Positions 28,307 to 37,936 of a stretch of DNA of 51,152 nt are shown here, one piece after another (within the stretch, counting starts at the first letter, position 1; each line of letters begins with the position of its first letter). A program made the position numbers and the translations under genes. The notes beneath the pieces are model-generated. The model saw only the letters and a program-made list of their open reading frames with translations, searched no databases and was not told where the DNA came from. Source of the DNA: an uncultured Lachnospiraceae bacterium (lineage in GTDB: Bacteria > Bacillota > Clostridia > Lachnospirales > Lachnospiraceae); contig CALWBA010000074.1 of the NCBI GenBank assembly GCA_944375815.1, positions 1 to 51,152 on the forward strand, written 5' to 3'.

Positions 28307-29362
28307 CTACCATAATTTTGCATTAGACCATGAGGAGGGATTATTCACATCAAAGTAACCTGTTCCTGCATTACAGAACCAGTAGATTCCCGGTGTCACA
28401 GATTCTGACCAGCCATTCATCTGTACTGCCCCGTCCTCAAGCAGATGATAGATTCCGGCCTGCATGCCAAGCTGTTTCTGCGCATCTGCATTGATCCACA
28501 TATTCTTTCTCATTCGTCCGTTACTATCCAGATTATACAGCTTCCATCCGGATTCATCCTTAATCCAGCCGCGTTCCATTTTTCCATCCGCAGCCATGTG
28601 ATACCATACTTTTTCTACCTTATTGCCGTTATACGGGTTGGGCTCTTCAATATAAATCCAGTCGCCTGTAACAAGTTCTCCGGTTTCTTTATCTGTGAAA
28701 TACCAGTTCTTTCCTCCGGCTGAACCATCAAGATTCGTATTAATAAACTCACCCTTTACCAGCTTGCCGTCCCGGTAGAACACATACTTGCCATTTTCAT
28801 TCAGACTCCAGGAATCTTTTCCCTCTGACGGTGAATCCGGAGTTTCGGTATATTTCTCAAGAGTAATCATAATGTCCCTTGCATCAAGTTCTGTAAAGAC
28901 AGGCGTTCCTCCGCTTCCGTTCAAGACTGTGCACGAATACGCCTTAACGCTTACTGTCTTTCCGTTCTCCGTCAGACTGATCGTTCCCAGATTTAACTCT
29001 TTTGCTCCGTCTTCTCCGGTCAGAGGAAGCTGTTCATTTCCCGCAATATAAGCGGTTAATACCCAGATCCTTGATTGGTCCTCTTTGAGACGTGCTTCCT
29101 GTACACTGCTTTTTATTTCTTTGTTAAAGCTGAGTTTTATGCTGTCAGATGTAATCTCGCTTCCTTCTGCCGGGATTACGGTAAATCTGACCTGCATTGC
29201 TGTGGCATTTGAAAACTGCGAGGGGAGCTGCACGGTGACGGCAGTTTCACCCATATTCTCTGATGAGAATTTCAGACCGGCATCACTTGCCATTACATTC
29301 ACCGTTCCTCCGAATAATAGCAGTACAGCTGCCAGCAGAAGTATCTTTATTTTTTTCTTCAT
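28307..29362 (-). CDS. Secreted cell-wall-binding-repeat protein with cohesin-like N-terminal domain
   Basis: A 351-residue secreted protein: signal peptide (1-25, cut near MASDAG), a beta-sandwich-like domain (about 27-170), a Pro/Ser linker, then C-terminal choline-binding-type repeats (about 183-351) with the aromatic and Gly pattern GKYVFYRDGKLVKGEFI, KVWYHMAADGKMERGWI, WKLYNLDSNGRM. The N-terminal domain, with IKLSFNKEIKSSV and ELNLGTISL stretches, resembles cohesin modules by eye. The gene is 15 bases after the M60 peptidase gene, which has a dockerin-like segment, so it could hold that enzyme on the cell wall. AGGAG precedes the ATG. Confidence 0.75.
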   Translation of the reverse strand: MKKKIKILLLAAVLLLFGGTVNVMASDAGLKFSSENMGETAVTVQLPSQFSNATAMQVRFTVIPAEGSEITSDSIKLSFNKEIKSSVQEARLKEDQSRIWVLTAYIAGNEQLPLTGEDGAKELNLGTISLTENGKTVSVKAYSCTVLNGSGGTPVFTELDARDIMITLEKYTETPDSPSEGKDSWSLNENGKYVFYRDGKLVKGEFINTNLDGSAGGKNWYFTDKETGELVTGDWIYIEEPNPYNGNKVEKVWYHMAADGKMERGWIKDESGWKLYNLDSNGRMRKNMWINADAQKQLGMQAGIYHLLEDGAVQMNGWSESVTPGIYWFCNAGTGYFDVNNPSSWSNAKLW

Positions 29363-29377
29363 AAAATGTATCTCCTG

Positions 29378-32300
29378 TTAATTTGCTGCTGTTGAAATTG
29401 TTATGCTTGGAATATTATCAGGAATTTTGTAATACAGCGTATCACTTACGAGCCGCTGGCCTTCCTGTGTCTGCGCATTGTTTACGCGATAAAGCTCTGC
29501 ACGGATTTCCCTGCCCTTCAGGGCCTCTGCGTCAAAATCCCCTTCTTCGATCCAGTACACCCACCGTCCGCTGGCAGTGTCTTCTATTGTACCTTCTCCT
29601 GAAACATCAGCCAGAATAATCTGATCAGCCTCACCGGATGTTCCGACAATATTCATTCCGCTCTTATCAAATAAAAGGACAGTATTGTATGCCGGATTTC
29701 CTTTATATTCTCCGATAAATACAAGAGATCCCTTCGGAATTTTAGCCTGCGTTGCATTTTCATACACATAATCATCCGCCAGAATTCCGATTGTCTGTGC
29801 GCCTTCTGCTGTAAGGAAGTCAACATTATCTCCTGTCAGGCCCTGAACATTCAGTTCCGATACCGAAATCTCTGATTGTCCTTTTGCTGTCAGTTTTACT
29901 CTGACCGCATCGTATACGCAGAGGTTATTTCCATCCCCTTCTTTCTTAAAGTAAGCCGTAGCCTTTCCATCTTTAAAACTGAACGTACCCTCAGCTACAT
30001 CGATCCACTGGCCGTTATCTTCTGACTGAACAGAGATCTTATAATCTTTGACCGCATGCTTTGTATCATTCGTGTGGTAGCTCAGCGATGCAATTCTGAG
30101 TTTTTTATTGAAGTTCACAATAATCTCGGCATCACCGGATTCTGCATTTCCTGTATATTCTTCCGTATATCCATCATCAATGACCATCGGAAGCGCTGAC
30201 TCTGTGGCTGCAGCAGCATCTGAACCGAATCCGGAATCCGGATCCTGATCATCCTTTTCTGCCGTCTTGTCCAGCTCGGAAACCAGATTCCCCGAAACCG
30301 TCCAGCCGGTCTTTTCATAGCTTCCGTCAGCCTCGAGCTTGATCGGCTCTGTTGCATATGCCTGAGAATAATTCGTATACTGGTCAACCGCCGTTATTTT
30401 GTAAAATACGGTTCTGTTATTCAGTGATGCAATCACATCCTCAAATGTGCCGTCTGTCGTAAAGCCGACCACTTCTTCCTTAACCTCTCCGCCTTCTATC
30501 AGGCATCGCGTTATCTCATATCCCAGGTGCAGTCCGTCTGTTTTTCCGTTTATTTTGAGTGTAACCGTATTTTTATCTTTCTGATAGCTTACATCTGCCC
30601 CTGAAATTACAGATTGATTGGTATATCCGGTCTGCTCTCCATTGGCAAGTCTGTAAGTTCTCGCATCATCGGTCATATAATAAACGGCACGCTCTTCTTT
30701 TTCAAATTGCTCTGCAAAAGCCCTGGTAGCTGTATCCGGCTGAAGTCCCCAGCGTTCAAAAAATTCCAGCAGATTTTTCTCGGATGCCGCGCAGGCAAGA
30801 CGCATAAAGTTCTGCTCCGAACCCGCTCCCAGCTTCAGTTCTGCATCCCATTTTTTCTTATTATTAAATGCACTTACATTGCGCGCATACGTATCTACCC
30901 TTGCATAAAACAGATTGTTAAACTGTTCCTGATAATTTGTAAAGATCTTGTGGTTATGGAAGTTATCGTATGCCAGATGAAGCTGCCAGTACATGGCAAG
31001 CTGTGTAAATACATTATCTGACATGCCGGATGTTCCGGACGTTACCTTTTCATACACATCACTGTAATCAAACCGTACGGTCTTGTTTGTCTCATCAGAC
31101 TGAGCCAGCAGCGCGAAGTAATTATTGGTAATCTCATTGATTTCGTAACTGCTCTGATCAATTTCATGCCCTATCTCATGCGCAATACCCCATCCGAAAT
31201 ATTGTCCGCCGGTCAGAAGTCCATCCTCCGTGATGACCGGATTTTTGGAATTTACAAGTGCTTTCGTCTCATTCCACTGAACACCGATATGATTTCCCGC
31301 TGCATACATAAATGCGCTCTCAAACATCTTTGCATAACGTATGGTCAGATGCTGTGACGGCAGCTGATTGGCTGCTCCGGCATTGGGATCATCGCTCAGT
31401 CCTTTGGTCTGATAGAATAATGTCATCATATTGTCCATGGCGTCCAGTGACTCCAGCAATGCCTCTGCTTTCTGCTCGGTTGTTGTTCCGCTGTTTTTCA
31501 GAGCCTCGCGAACCTGCGTCACAGGGATTGTGTACATCATTTGATCGATCAGGATATCTGTTGTGTTTAAAGGACAGGTTTTTGGATCATACTCCTTCTT
31601 ATGCTGTTCCTCTTTGTGAAGCTCTTCCAGTTTTTCTGCATACTCACTTACTTCTTCCAGATATGCAGCAGCCTGTTTCTTTCTCTCTGCCTCATCGGTT
31701 ACATTATACAAGTTTAATACCGGTATTCTGGTACCTCCGCTGACGCGGACAGAATATTCATCCGTGGAATTGTTTCCGTTATACACGATATATAATGGTC
31801 CGCCCTTGTCTGCATCTGTGCTCAGACCGGATGAAATTGTTATTTCATTCTTTCCTGCTTTCAGGTTGTATGTTTTCATAACCACATCCTGTGCTTCCGC
31901 ATGATACTGCGTCGCTACAAGCTGCAGGCTGACATTTGCTCCTGAAGCCTGATTTCTGCTTCCCACATAAACAGTAAGTGTATCACCGTTATCCGCGCTC
32001 ACTCCCAGCGGCTGCCATGCAGTCAGGCCTGTGAATCCCAGATGCTGATCTTTCTTCTCCGTAATATCCGTGGAAACTTTTATCACTCCGCCGAAGGTTC
32101 CGCCATCCAGAAGCAGCTCTGCCTCTTCCAGTTCTTTCAGCAGCAGATCCTTATCCGGGTGATATTCTCCCGAAACGCTGTCCTTCGTATTGACCTCTTT
32201 TCTCAGAGCCTCAATGGTTTCCAGTCTGACATTCTCTTTTAATACGGTATGAAGATCATCTGCAAACAGATTGTCAATTTTTTCCTCAATATCGGAATAT

Positions 32301-34645
32301 CTGTAAAATCTGATTTCCGCTATCTGAATTTTTGACTTATATCCGCTTCCCGTTGTAAATCCAAAGCGTACCTGGTCTGTGGTGATCGGACTCGCAAGCT
32401 TAATGACATAATAATTTCTTCCGCTTGTTTCATCCGTTTTCTGCTGCAGAATAACTCCCTGTGCAGCAACCTCCTGACCATTTTCATTTAAGTAATACAC
32501 CGCAGCACCGCTGTACCAGTTTTTTCCAAGGTCCACAGGTTCCACAAAAGCAAAACGGTTCATCTTATATTTGTCATCCAGAGTCACTGTCAATCCCCAC
32601 TCATTTCGATGATAATATACCGCTTCATCCCAGTCCAGCTTCTCATAATAAGAGTTAAAGTCGCCGTCAACCAGCCCCAGCGCTGTTGTACTGCCTGCAA
32701 TATCATTGGAACTGTTCTTCATGCTTCCTGTTTTTCTGGCTGCATTTTTTATATGCGCCGTAACTTCTCCGGCTTTACCGACTGTATTAATCAGATTATA
32801 TTCCGGAAGCTTTACCGCCGCCACACTGACAGTAGCTGCTTTTGCCACATCAGAAGCCGGTGAGTCGCCGATTTCATTCACACCTACTACATATGCGGCA
32901 TATTCGGTATCGTCCTCCAGATTTTCCACTGTATAACTTGTTCCCGTTATATTCTCAATTTTCTGGTAAGAACTATCCGGCTGATCCGCCTTCTTCCAGA
33001 ACACTTTATAGCTGTCCGTATTGTCCATATCCTTCCAGGTGATCTGAATACTTTTCAGCCCTCCGGATACGCTTACATTGTTCGGCTTATTTGGTTTCTG
33101 GGTCGCTTTCGGGGTTACGGTAATTTCATCACTGTAGTCCCCTCTCCAGTCTCCGTTTATGGAGCGAACCTTTACCGTATACGCGGTATTATTTTTCAGT
33201 TTATTATTATTGTATTTTGTAATCTTCAACGATGTATTTTCAGTTTTCCAGAGTTCTTCCCTGTTGTTGCCCTGTCTGACAGACACCTCATATCCTGTGA
33301 CATTTGTCTGTGCCTCCCAGGATATGGTGAACTCCTGACTTCCAACAGCAGATTTTACATTTTCCGGAATACTCATATCCGGCGGTGAAATTCTGTCTTC
33401 CATATTGTTGAGGAATTCCACCTGGGATATTTCTACAAGATTATTACTGCCCTTACTTCCTGTAATCTTAATACTTACTTTCTTTACTGCAACGGCTGTG
33501 CTTGAAAACTGTACCAGAATAGATCCATCTGCCTGTACAGAGGCAGAAGCCCCTTCAGCCGCAAGGCGCAGCTGTGCCTGCTCCTGTGTCGTAATCGGTA
33601 TAATAATGGACTGATCCAGTCCTTCCACCTCTACCTCTACGGTACCGGATGCAATTCCTGTATCCTGCGGAGACCGTATTGTCATACCCTGGATTGCCTT
33701 TGCATTATCCGCAACGTTCAGTTCTACCGTCACAGGATTGCTCTCAGTAATATTCCCCTGAGCTTCCAGGCTTACTACAGCACTGTCATCGTTAATGAAA
33801 AGGTTTTCCAGTCCCTGCACCTCACCGACAACTCCCGTTACCGTCGGCTGTACATAATCCACTGATACAGATTTTTCCAGATAGGATACTCTTTCTTCCG
33901 CGCGATACGTTTCAGCAAAGATCTGCAGATCCATAAGATCCAGACTTCCGTCCTCGTTTGCATCCATTCCGCCTGAAATCTCACTGCCGTCATTCCAGTC
34001 GTCTATCGCACTTATCAGGAGTTCTTTATCCTCTTCTGTCGCCTGATTGTCGTTGTTAAAATCTCCAAATCTTATTACACCCGGCTGTTTTTCTCCGTTA
34101 AAGCCTCCTGCCATCTTTGTATATATGGAAACGGTATAGTCAAATCCCTCCTCTACCGTTACCTGCTGCGTATAATCGCAGAATCCGTCCCCTGAAACTT
34201 TCAGCGTATATACTCCCGGAGACAGGTTTTCAAAGGTATGACCCTCTGAATTATTATCTCCGCTCTCTAATGCGATCTCTCCCTCTTCTGCAATAGTATT
34301 GCCGGTTAAGGAAGCAGTAAATTTTTTTGCTTTCCCCATTGCGAATCCGGAATATATTTTCACCGTGAGCCTTTCTTTTACGTCTTCTGCCGTATATCCC
34401 GTATCTTCTTCTGCAGCGGGTGTAATATCCACACTTTCCTCTGCCTCGTATGGTATCACAGCATTTTCCGGGATATCACCTTGTTCTGGCTGCGGCTCCT
34501 CGTCTTCGTTTGGAACAGAGGTCTGTTCCAGATCCTGCGCCGTACTCTCATCCGGAGCTGCACTTACCGAAAAAACCGGCCCTGCCAGCGGCTCTAACAG
34601 AATAGAGCCGGCCAAAAATAAGGTTAGCATTTTCTTCCGTATCAT
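29378..34645 (-). CDS. Large secreted M60-family metallopeptidase with dockerin-like and Fn3 domains
   Basis: A 1755-residue secreted protein. In order: signal peptide (1-30), acidic linker (31-90), a beta domain (about 92-178), two EF-hand-like dockerin repeats (D195-D206 and D228-D239), a beta-rich region, two fibronectin III domains (about 425-512 and 518-607), a discoidin-like carbohydrate-binding domain (about 640-785), the M60 (enhancin-type) catalytic domain (about 800-1330), an Fn3-like domain, a second discoidin-like domain (about 1490-1605) and a C-terminal beta domain. The active site is HEIGH (1156-1160) with the downstream glutamate in NEITNN (E1171). M60 enzymes cut mucin-type O-glycoproteins. 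No sorting signal is seen; anchoring may use the neighbouring wall-binding protein. Confidence 0.88.
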   Translation of the reverse strand: MIRKKMLTLFLAGSILLEPLAGPVFSVSAAPDESTAQDLEQTSVPNEDEEPQPEQGDIPENAVIPYEAEESVDITPAAEEDTGYTAEDVKERLTVKIYSGFAMGKAKKFTASLTGNTIAEEGEIALESGDNNSEGHTFENLSPGVYTLKVSGDGFCDYTQQVTVEEGFDYTVSIYTKMAGGFNGEKQPGVIRFGDFNNDNQATEEDKELLISAIDDWNDGSEISGGMDANEDGSLDLMDLQIFAETYRAEERVSYLEKSVSVDYVQPTVTGVVGEVQGLENLFINDDSAVVSLEAQGNITESNPVTVELNVADNAKAIQGMTIRSPQDTGIASGTVEVEVEGLDQSIIIPITTQEQAQLRLAAEGASASVQADGSILVQFSSTAVAVKKVSIKITGSKGSNNLVEISQVEFLNNMEDRISPPDMSIPENVKSAVGSQEFTISWEAQTNVTGYEVSVRQGNNREELWKTENTSLKITKYNNNKLKNNTAYTVKVRSINGDWRGDYSDEITVTPKATQKPNKPNNVSVSGGLKSIQITWKDMDNTDSYKVFWKKADQPDSSYQKIENITGTSYTVENLEDDTEYAAYVVGVNEIGDSPASDVAKAATVSVAAVKLPEYNLINTVGKAGEVTAHIKNAARKTGSMKNSSNDIAGSTTALGLVDGDFNSYYEKLDWDEAVYYHRNEWGLTVTLDDKYKMNRFAFVEPVDLGKNWYSGAAVYYLNENGQEVAAQGVILQQKTDETSGRNYYVIKLASPITTDQVRFGFTTGSGYKSKIQIAEIRFYRYSDIEEKIDNLFADDLHTVLKENVRLETIEALRKEVNTKDSVSGEYHPDKDLLLKELEEAELLLDGGTFGGVIKVSTDITEKKDQHLGFTGLTAWQPLGVSADNGDTLTVYVGSRNQASGANVSLQLVATQYHAEAQDVVMKTYNLKAGKNEITISSGLSTDADKGGPLYIVYNGNNSTDEYSVRVSGGTRIPVLNLYNVTDEAERKKQAAAYLEEVSEYAEKLEELHKEEQHKKEYDPKTCPLNTTDILIDQMMYTIPVTQVREALKNSGTTTEQKAEALLESLDAMDNMMTLFYQTKGLSDDPNAGAANQLPSQHLTIRYAKMFESAFMYAAGNHIGVQWNETKALVNSKNPVITEDGLLTGGQYFGWGIAHEIGHEIDQSSYEINEITNNYFALLAQSDETNKTVRFDYSDVYEKVTSGTSGMSDNVFTQLAMYWQLHLAYDNFHNHKIFTNYQEQFNNLFYARVDTYARNVSAFNNKKKWDAELKLGAGSEQNFMRLACAASEKNLLEFFERWGLQPDTATRAFAEQFEKEERAVYYMTDDARTYRLANGEQTGYTNQSVISGADVSYQKDKNTVTLKINGKTDGLHLGYEITRCLIEGGEVKEEVVGFTTDGTFEDVIASLNNRTVFYKITAVDQYTNYSQAYATEPIKLEADGSYEKTGWTVSGNLVSELDKTAEKDDQDPDSGFGSDAAAATESALPMVIDDGYTEEYTGNAESGDAEIIVNFNKKLRIASLSYHTNDTKHAVKDYKISVQSEDNGQWIDVAEGTFSFKDGKATAYFKKEGDGNNLCVYDAVRVKLTAKGQSEISVSELNVQGLTGDNVDFLTAEGAQTIGILADDYVYENATQAKIPKGSLVFIGEYKGNPAYNTVLLFDKSGMNIVGTSGEADQIILADVSGEGTIEDTASGRWVYWIEEGDFDAEALKGREIRAELYRVNNAQTQEGQRLVSDTLYYKIPDNIPSITISTAAN

Positions 34646-34947
34646 TTTTTATTCCTTTCCTTTTTCCGTAATGCGAAACACACAGTTCTTCACCAGTTAT
34701 CCGTGTATAACTATGTTTTCGCTAACAGCCTACCATACTCCTTTCTGTTTTTCAGCACAACTTTTTCACTTTAATCGTAATATAATTGTTTACTTTTTTC
34801 CTTTTCTATTATTTTTTGTAAATAATACCGAATTTCTTTTCATTTTCGTTCGTAATTTTTCCGCTCTCATTGAAAAAAGCCCCGGCAGTTTTTTCTGACT
34901 GCTGAGGCCTGTATTTTTTTCCATTTTCTATAAATTCTCACACAATA
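34646..34947. other. AT-rich gap between the M60 gene and the YczE-type gene
   Basis: A 302-base stretch without a gene. It holds the terminator of the YczE-type gene at its right end and an AT-rich leader of the M60 gene with a TATATT-like -10 near 34780, but I find no convincing -35. Confidence 0.5.
34873..34909 (-). terminator. Terminator of the YczE-type gene
   Basis: Stem with arms of 11 bases (one mismatch, one G-U) and TTTTTT after it on the minus strand, about 40 bases past the stop at 34948. Confidence 0.7.
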
Positions 34948-35616
34948 TCAATGAACGCCTACTGCTCTCACCAGCTTTTTCGTGATCGGAATCCAGAACT
35001 GTACCAGCGGACCTGTCAGACAGACAGCCGCAATTGTTCCGACGCCTACCGTACCTCCAAGGATGAATCCAAGCACTACGAAAAACAGATCACAGGCAAC
35101 TCTGATCCACCGGAATTCTACTTTTTCGATTTTGTCAGACAGAATTACCGCCACAAGATCATTCGGGCCTGTTCCGGCATTGCTGTTGATTACAATGGAC
35201 ATCCCGGCCGAAAGAATTACACAGCCGGCAACCATGCTGATCACTCTGACCGCCATAGAGGAGCCTCCGTTTATGTAGTTTGCAAAAAGCCATGAAAAAA
35301 AGTCAATAATAGGACCTCCGCAGAACGCGCAGACAACAGTTCCCGGCTTTACATATCCCTTTGTCGTCAGAAGCATCAGGACCATGAGAATGCAAAGGAC
35401 AATTACGTGTACCGTTCCCACTGTCAGTCCGAAGACTACGGATAATCCCTGAATAAAGACAGTAAAGGTATCTGTTCCCAGTTCCGATAAAAGGAACAGC
35501 GTTACCCCCAGATGAGCTACCGTCAGACCGATCAGCAATACAATCAGGGCAGCCGCCCAGTCTTTTGCCTTTCTGTCTGAGGTGTCAGACGCAAATTTTG
35601 TTTTTTGATTCCCCAA
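34948..35616 (-). CDS. YczE/YyaS/YitT-type integral membrane protein
   Basis: A 222-residue membrane protein with about five to six hydrophobic segments and the family-typical GTGPNDLVAVILSDK loop and TVGVGTIAAVCLTGPLVQFW near the C-terminus. The start is TTG at 35616, 8 bases after AGGAGG; an ATG directly next to that Shine-Dalgarno is in another frame. Function unknown, possibly transport. Confidence 0.85.
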   Translation of the reverse strand: MGNQKTKFASDTSDRKAKDWAAALIVLLIGLTVAHLGVTLFLLSELGTDTFTVFIQGLSVVFGLTVGTVHVIVLCILMVLMLLTTKGYVKPGTVVCAFCGGPIIDFFSWLFANYINGGSSMAVRVISMVAGCVILSAGMSIVINSNAGTGPNDLVAVILSDKIEKVEFRWIRVACDLFFVVLGFILGGTVGVGTIAAVCLTGPLVQFWIPITKKLVRAVGVH

Positions 35617-35707
35617 AAATCATACCTCCTGCTGATATTTTATTTCATATTCTCCATACAACAGATTTTATCACATATTTCCTGTTTCTTCCACCGATTC
35701 AGGACAG

Positions 35708-35721
35708 GAACACAAGTGTTC
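35708..35721. repeat. Inverted repeat upstream of the cysteine-rich gene
   Basis: GAACAC-AA-GTGTTC, a perfect 6-bp inverted repeat with a 2-base spacer in the divergent gap, 10 bases before a TATACT element (35731-35736). It could be an operator. Confidence 0.4.
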
Positions 35722-35761
35722 TGTTTAGAATATACTGTAGTACACCATCTGAAAGAATATC

Positions 35762-36100
35762 ATGTTAGAAAATAATGTGTCAGTCACGGAAGATCAGACA
35801 TGTCCAGCTGTAGGCTATCAGTCTGCTTCCATCTGCGTACCTGTAACCATAAACCCCTTTGCAAAAACCGGAGCAACCTTTACCAAATGCTGCGGAACTC
35901 CTGTCGTAGTTCCGGGAAAAGTCACCTGTGAGGGTGAGAGAAACGGTTCCTGTGTATTTACTATTTCACAGGATATCTGCGTAGCGGTTCCGGTTGAATT
36001 CGGTGCAACTGCAACGGTTGGAGATACGTTTGTGAACTGCAACGGTGTATCTGCCGATGACATCTGTACAGGATGCGGTAAAACTCCTCCTGTAGAATAA
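35762..36100 (+). CDS. Cysteine-rich small protein with internal duplication
   Basis: A 112-residue protein with 10 cysteines and no signal peptide or membrane segment. Two halves resemble each other: ICVPVTINPFAKTGATFTKC (24-43) and ICVAVPVEFGATATVGDTFV (72-91), each followed by a Cys-x-Gly element. The composition (Val, Thr, Gly, Cys) suggests a beta-structured, disulfide-linked surface protein such as a spore-coat component, but this is inference; I do not recognise a named family. The Shine-Dalgarno is weak (GAAAG). It is isolated on the plus strand, with a TATACT box upstream. Confidence 0.7.
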   Translation: MLENNVSVTEDQTCPAVGYQSASICVPVTINPFAKTGATFTKCCGTPVVVPGKVTCEGERNGSCVFTISQDICVAVPVEFGATATVGDTFVNCNGVSADDICTGCGKTPPVE

Positions 36101-36113
36101 TCTTATGTTCATT

Positions 36114-36153
36114 TAAAAACGGGCTCCGGAATATAAAACATTCCGGAGCCCGT
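36114..36153 (-). terminator. Terminator of the sufCB-like operon
   Basis: A 14-bp perfect stem ACGGGCTCCGGAAT / ATTCCGGAGCCCGT with TTTTTAAA on the minus strand. It may also end the plus-strand cysteine-rich gene, though the plus side has no T-run. Confidence 0.8.
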
Positions 36154-36190
36154 CTCATATTCGAAATCATTAGAAATGAGCTGCTTCTTC

Positions 36191-37114
36191 TTATCCTCTT
36201 AAAAATCCCTCGATAATCTTCTCTTCTGCCTCTTCCTCTGTAAGTCCCAGCGTCTGAAGCTTCAGGATCTGCTCGCCTGCAATCTTTCCGATTGCCGCTT
36301 CATGAATCAGCGCTGCATCCAGATTTCCTGCAAACAGCTCCGGAGAAGCGTTTACTTTTCCCTGACCGACAAGGATCGCATCACACTCCGAATGTCCCGT
36401 ACAGCGGTTGTTGCCCAGAATCTTGGAGTGGTACTCCTGATAGGAATGATCTCTTGCAACGGATCGGGAAATAAGATCTACAACGGAATCTTCTCCCTGC
36501 ATATCCACCTCAAAGTCCGTCTTGGCGTACTCTTCGCCGTCTGTCATGATGCTCTCGTGTATGATCAGACGCGCGCGGTCTTTCAGGACACCGCGGGTGG
36601 TTCGGGTGGTCCGGTCTACTCCGCGGATCTGAAGAGTCTCCATCTCAAGCACTGCATCCTCTGCAAGTTCCACATCCGTAACAGGATCAATTTTCCTTAA
36701 TCCGACACCTGTTCCGCTGCCGATGTGCTTCTCCTTGTATACCACATGAGCGCCGCGGTCAAGCAGAAAACGATGAATGCCGTTATGGCGCGCCTCTCCC
36801 TCGCCGTCAGAGTGAACTCCGCATCCGGCAATGATTGTCACATCTGCGTTTTCACCTACATGGAAGTCATTATATACCACATCATCAATATTTCCGACTG
36901 TAACGCATGCCGGAATATATACATTCTCCTTCTTTGTGCCCGGAGCGATGTAAATGTCGATTCCTCTGCCGCCTTCCTTGGGTTCGATGCGGATGTTCTC
37001 CGTAGAGCGTACACCGGCACACTGTCCATTCTCGCGGATATTGAACGCACCGTCAAATTCCTGGCCGTTCCAGTCCGATACCTCCCGCAGGATTTCTTCC
37101 GTAACCTTATTCAT
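36191..37114 (-). CDS. Short SufB/SufD-family Fe-S scaffold protein
   Basis: A 307-residue SufBD-fold protein, much shorter than SufB (about 470). The beta-helix core is visible (DVTIIAGCGVHSDGEG; SVVDLISRSVARDHSYQEYHS; GHSECDAILVGQGKVNASPE; LIHEAAIGKIAGEQILKLQT), including the conserved HEA(A/S)(I/V)GK motif. With the adjacent SufC ATPase it forms the minimal two-gene type described as SMS in anaerobes, which assembles Fe-S clusters. The ATG at 37114 overlaps the sufC stop by 8 bases. Confidence 0.9.
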   Translation of the reverse strand: MNKVTEEILREVSDWNGQEFDGAFNIRENGQCAGVRSTENIRIEPKEGGRGIDIYIAPGTKKENVYIPACVTVGNIDDVVYNDFHVGENADVTIIAGCGVHSDGEGEARHNGIHRFLLDRGAHVVYKEKHIGSGTGVGLRKIDPVTDVELAEDAVLEMETLQIRGVDRTTRTTRGVLKDRARLIIHESIMTDGEEYAKTDFEVDMQGEDSVVDLISRSVARDHSYQEYHSKILGNNRCTGHSECDAILVGQGKVNASPELFAGNLDAALIHEAAIGKIAGEQILKLQTLGLTEEEAEEKIIEGFLRG

Positions 37115-37841
37115 CGCCCTGTATCTCCTTTCCAATCGGGCAGCTTCCCGCTTTCTCATCTGCCAGAAGCTGCGGAAGGATCTGCTCCCTGGGTCCTGCG
37201 GCGCGCACCTTTCCGTCTGCTACCACAACGATTTCATCCGCAATATTCAGCAGCCTCTCCTGATGAGAAATTACCAGAAGCGTCTCCGTCCCTTTCTTTT
37301 TTAATCTCTCAAAAACATCGACCAGTCCTGTGAAGCTCCAGAGGTCAATCCCTGCCTCCGGCTCATCAAAGATCGCAAGTTTTCTGTCTTTTCGCGCAAG
37401 CACCGTGGCAATCTCAATTCTTTTGATCTCACCTCCGGAAAGACTTCCGTTTACCTCACGGTCGATATAGTCCTTCGTGCACAGCCCGACCTTTCCGAGG
37501 ACGCTGCACAGTCTGTCCTCCGGCAGTTCTCCGCCTGCAGAAAGAACCAGAAGATCGCGCACCGTCAGTCCCTTAAAACGCACGGGCTGCTGAAATGCGT
37601 AGCTTACACCGAGTTTTGCACGTTCCGTAATATTTTTATCTGTGATATCCACATCATCCAGCCAGATTTCCCCTGATGTAGGGTGCTCCAGACCGGAGAC
37701 CAGCTTTGCAATCGATGTCTTGCCGCCTCCGTTCGGTCCTGTGACGATGGTAAGTTTGCCTGTCTGCACCGTCAGATCGATCCCCTTTAAGATCTCCTCT
37801 CCGTCCGGAAGCGCCCAGTGTATGTTTTTTAAAGTAAGCAT
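37107..37841 (-). CDS. sufC: SufC Fe-S assembly ATPase
   Basis: A 244-residue ABC-type ATPase. Walker A is GPNGGGKTS, the signature is LSGGEIKRIEIA, Walker B is KLAIFDEPEAGIDLW. SufC drives cluster assembly on the SufB/D partner encoded downstream. The start is the ATG at 37841, preceded by AGGAGG; a longer reading to 37910 has no such signal. Confidence 0.93.
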   Translation of the reverse strand: MLTLKNIHWALPDGEEILKGIDLTVQTGKLTIVTGPNGGGKTSIAKLVSGLEHPTSGEIWLDDVDITDKNITERAKLGVSYAFQQPVRFKGLTVRDLLVLSAGGELPEDRLCSVLGKVGLCTKDYIDREVNGSLSGGEIKRIEIATVLARKDRKLAIFDEPEAGIDLWSFTGLVDVFERLKKKGTETLLVISHQERLLNIADEIVVVADGKVRAAGPREQILPQLLADEKAGSCPIGKEIQGDE

Positions 37842-37908
37842 ATCTTGCCTCCTGTTGCCGAAGCGCGAAAGCAAAAGCTGCCGCGCCGTATTTTTTTGTA
37901 TCATCATC

Positions 37909-37936
37909 ATTTTACAGCATTGTCGAAAAAAAGCAA
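37909..37936 (-). promoter_or_regulatory. Possible SigA promoter of sufC
   Basis: TTGCTT, 16 bases, TAAAAT on the minus strand about 70 bases before sufC, the -35 overlapping the T-run of the preceding terminator. Confidence 0.4.

Noticed and set aside
35617..35623. ATG next to the Shine-Dalgarno of the YczE-type gene
   Set aside because: Only one base from AGGAGG and in a different frame; the TTG eight bases away is in frame with the family sequence.
35818..36063. Minus-strand ORF across the cysteine-rich gene
   Set aside because: No start signal and no recognisable protein; the plus frame has the repeated domain structure.
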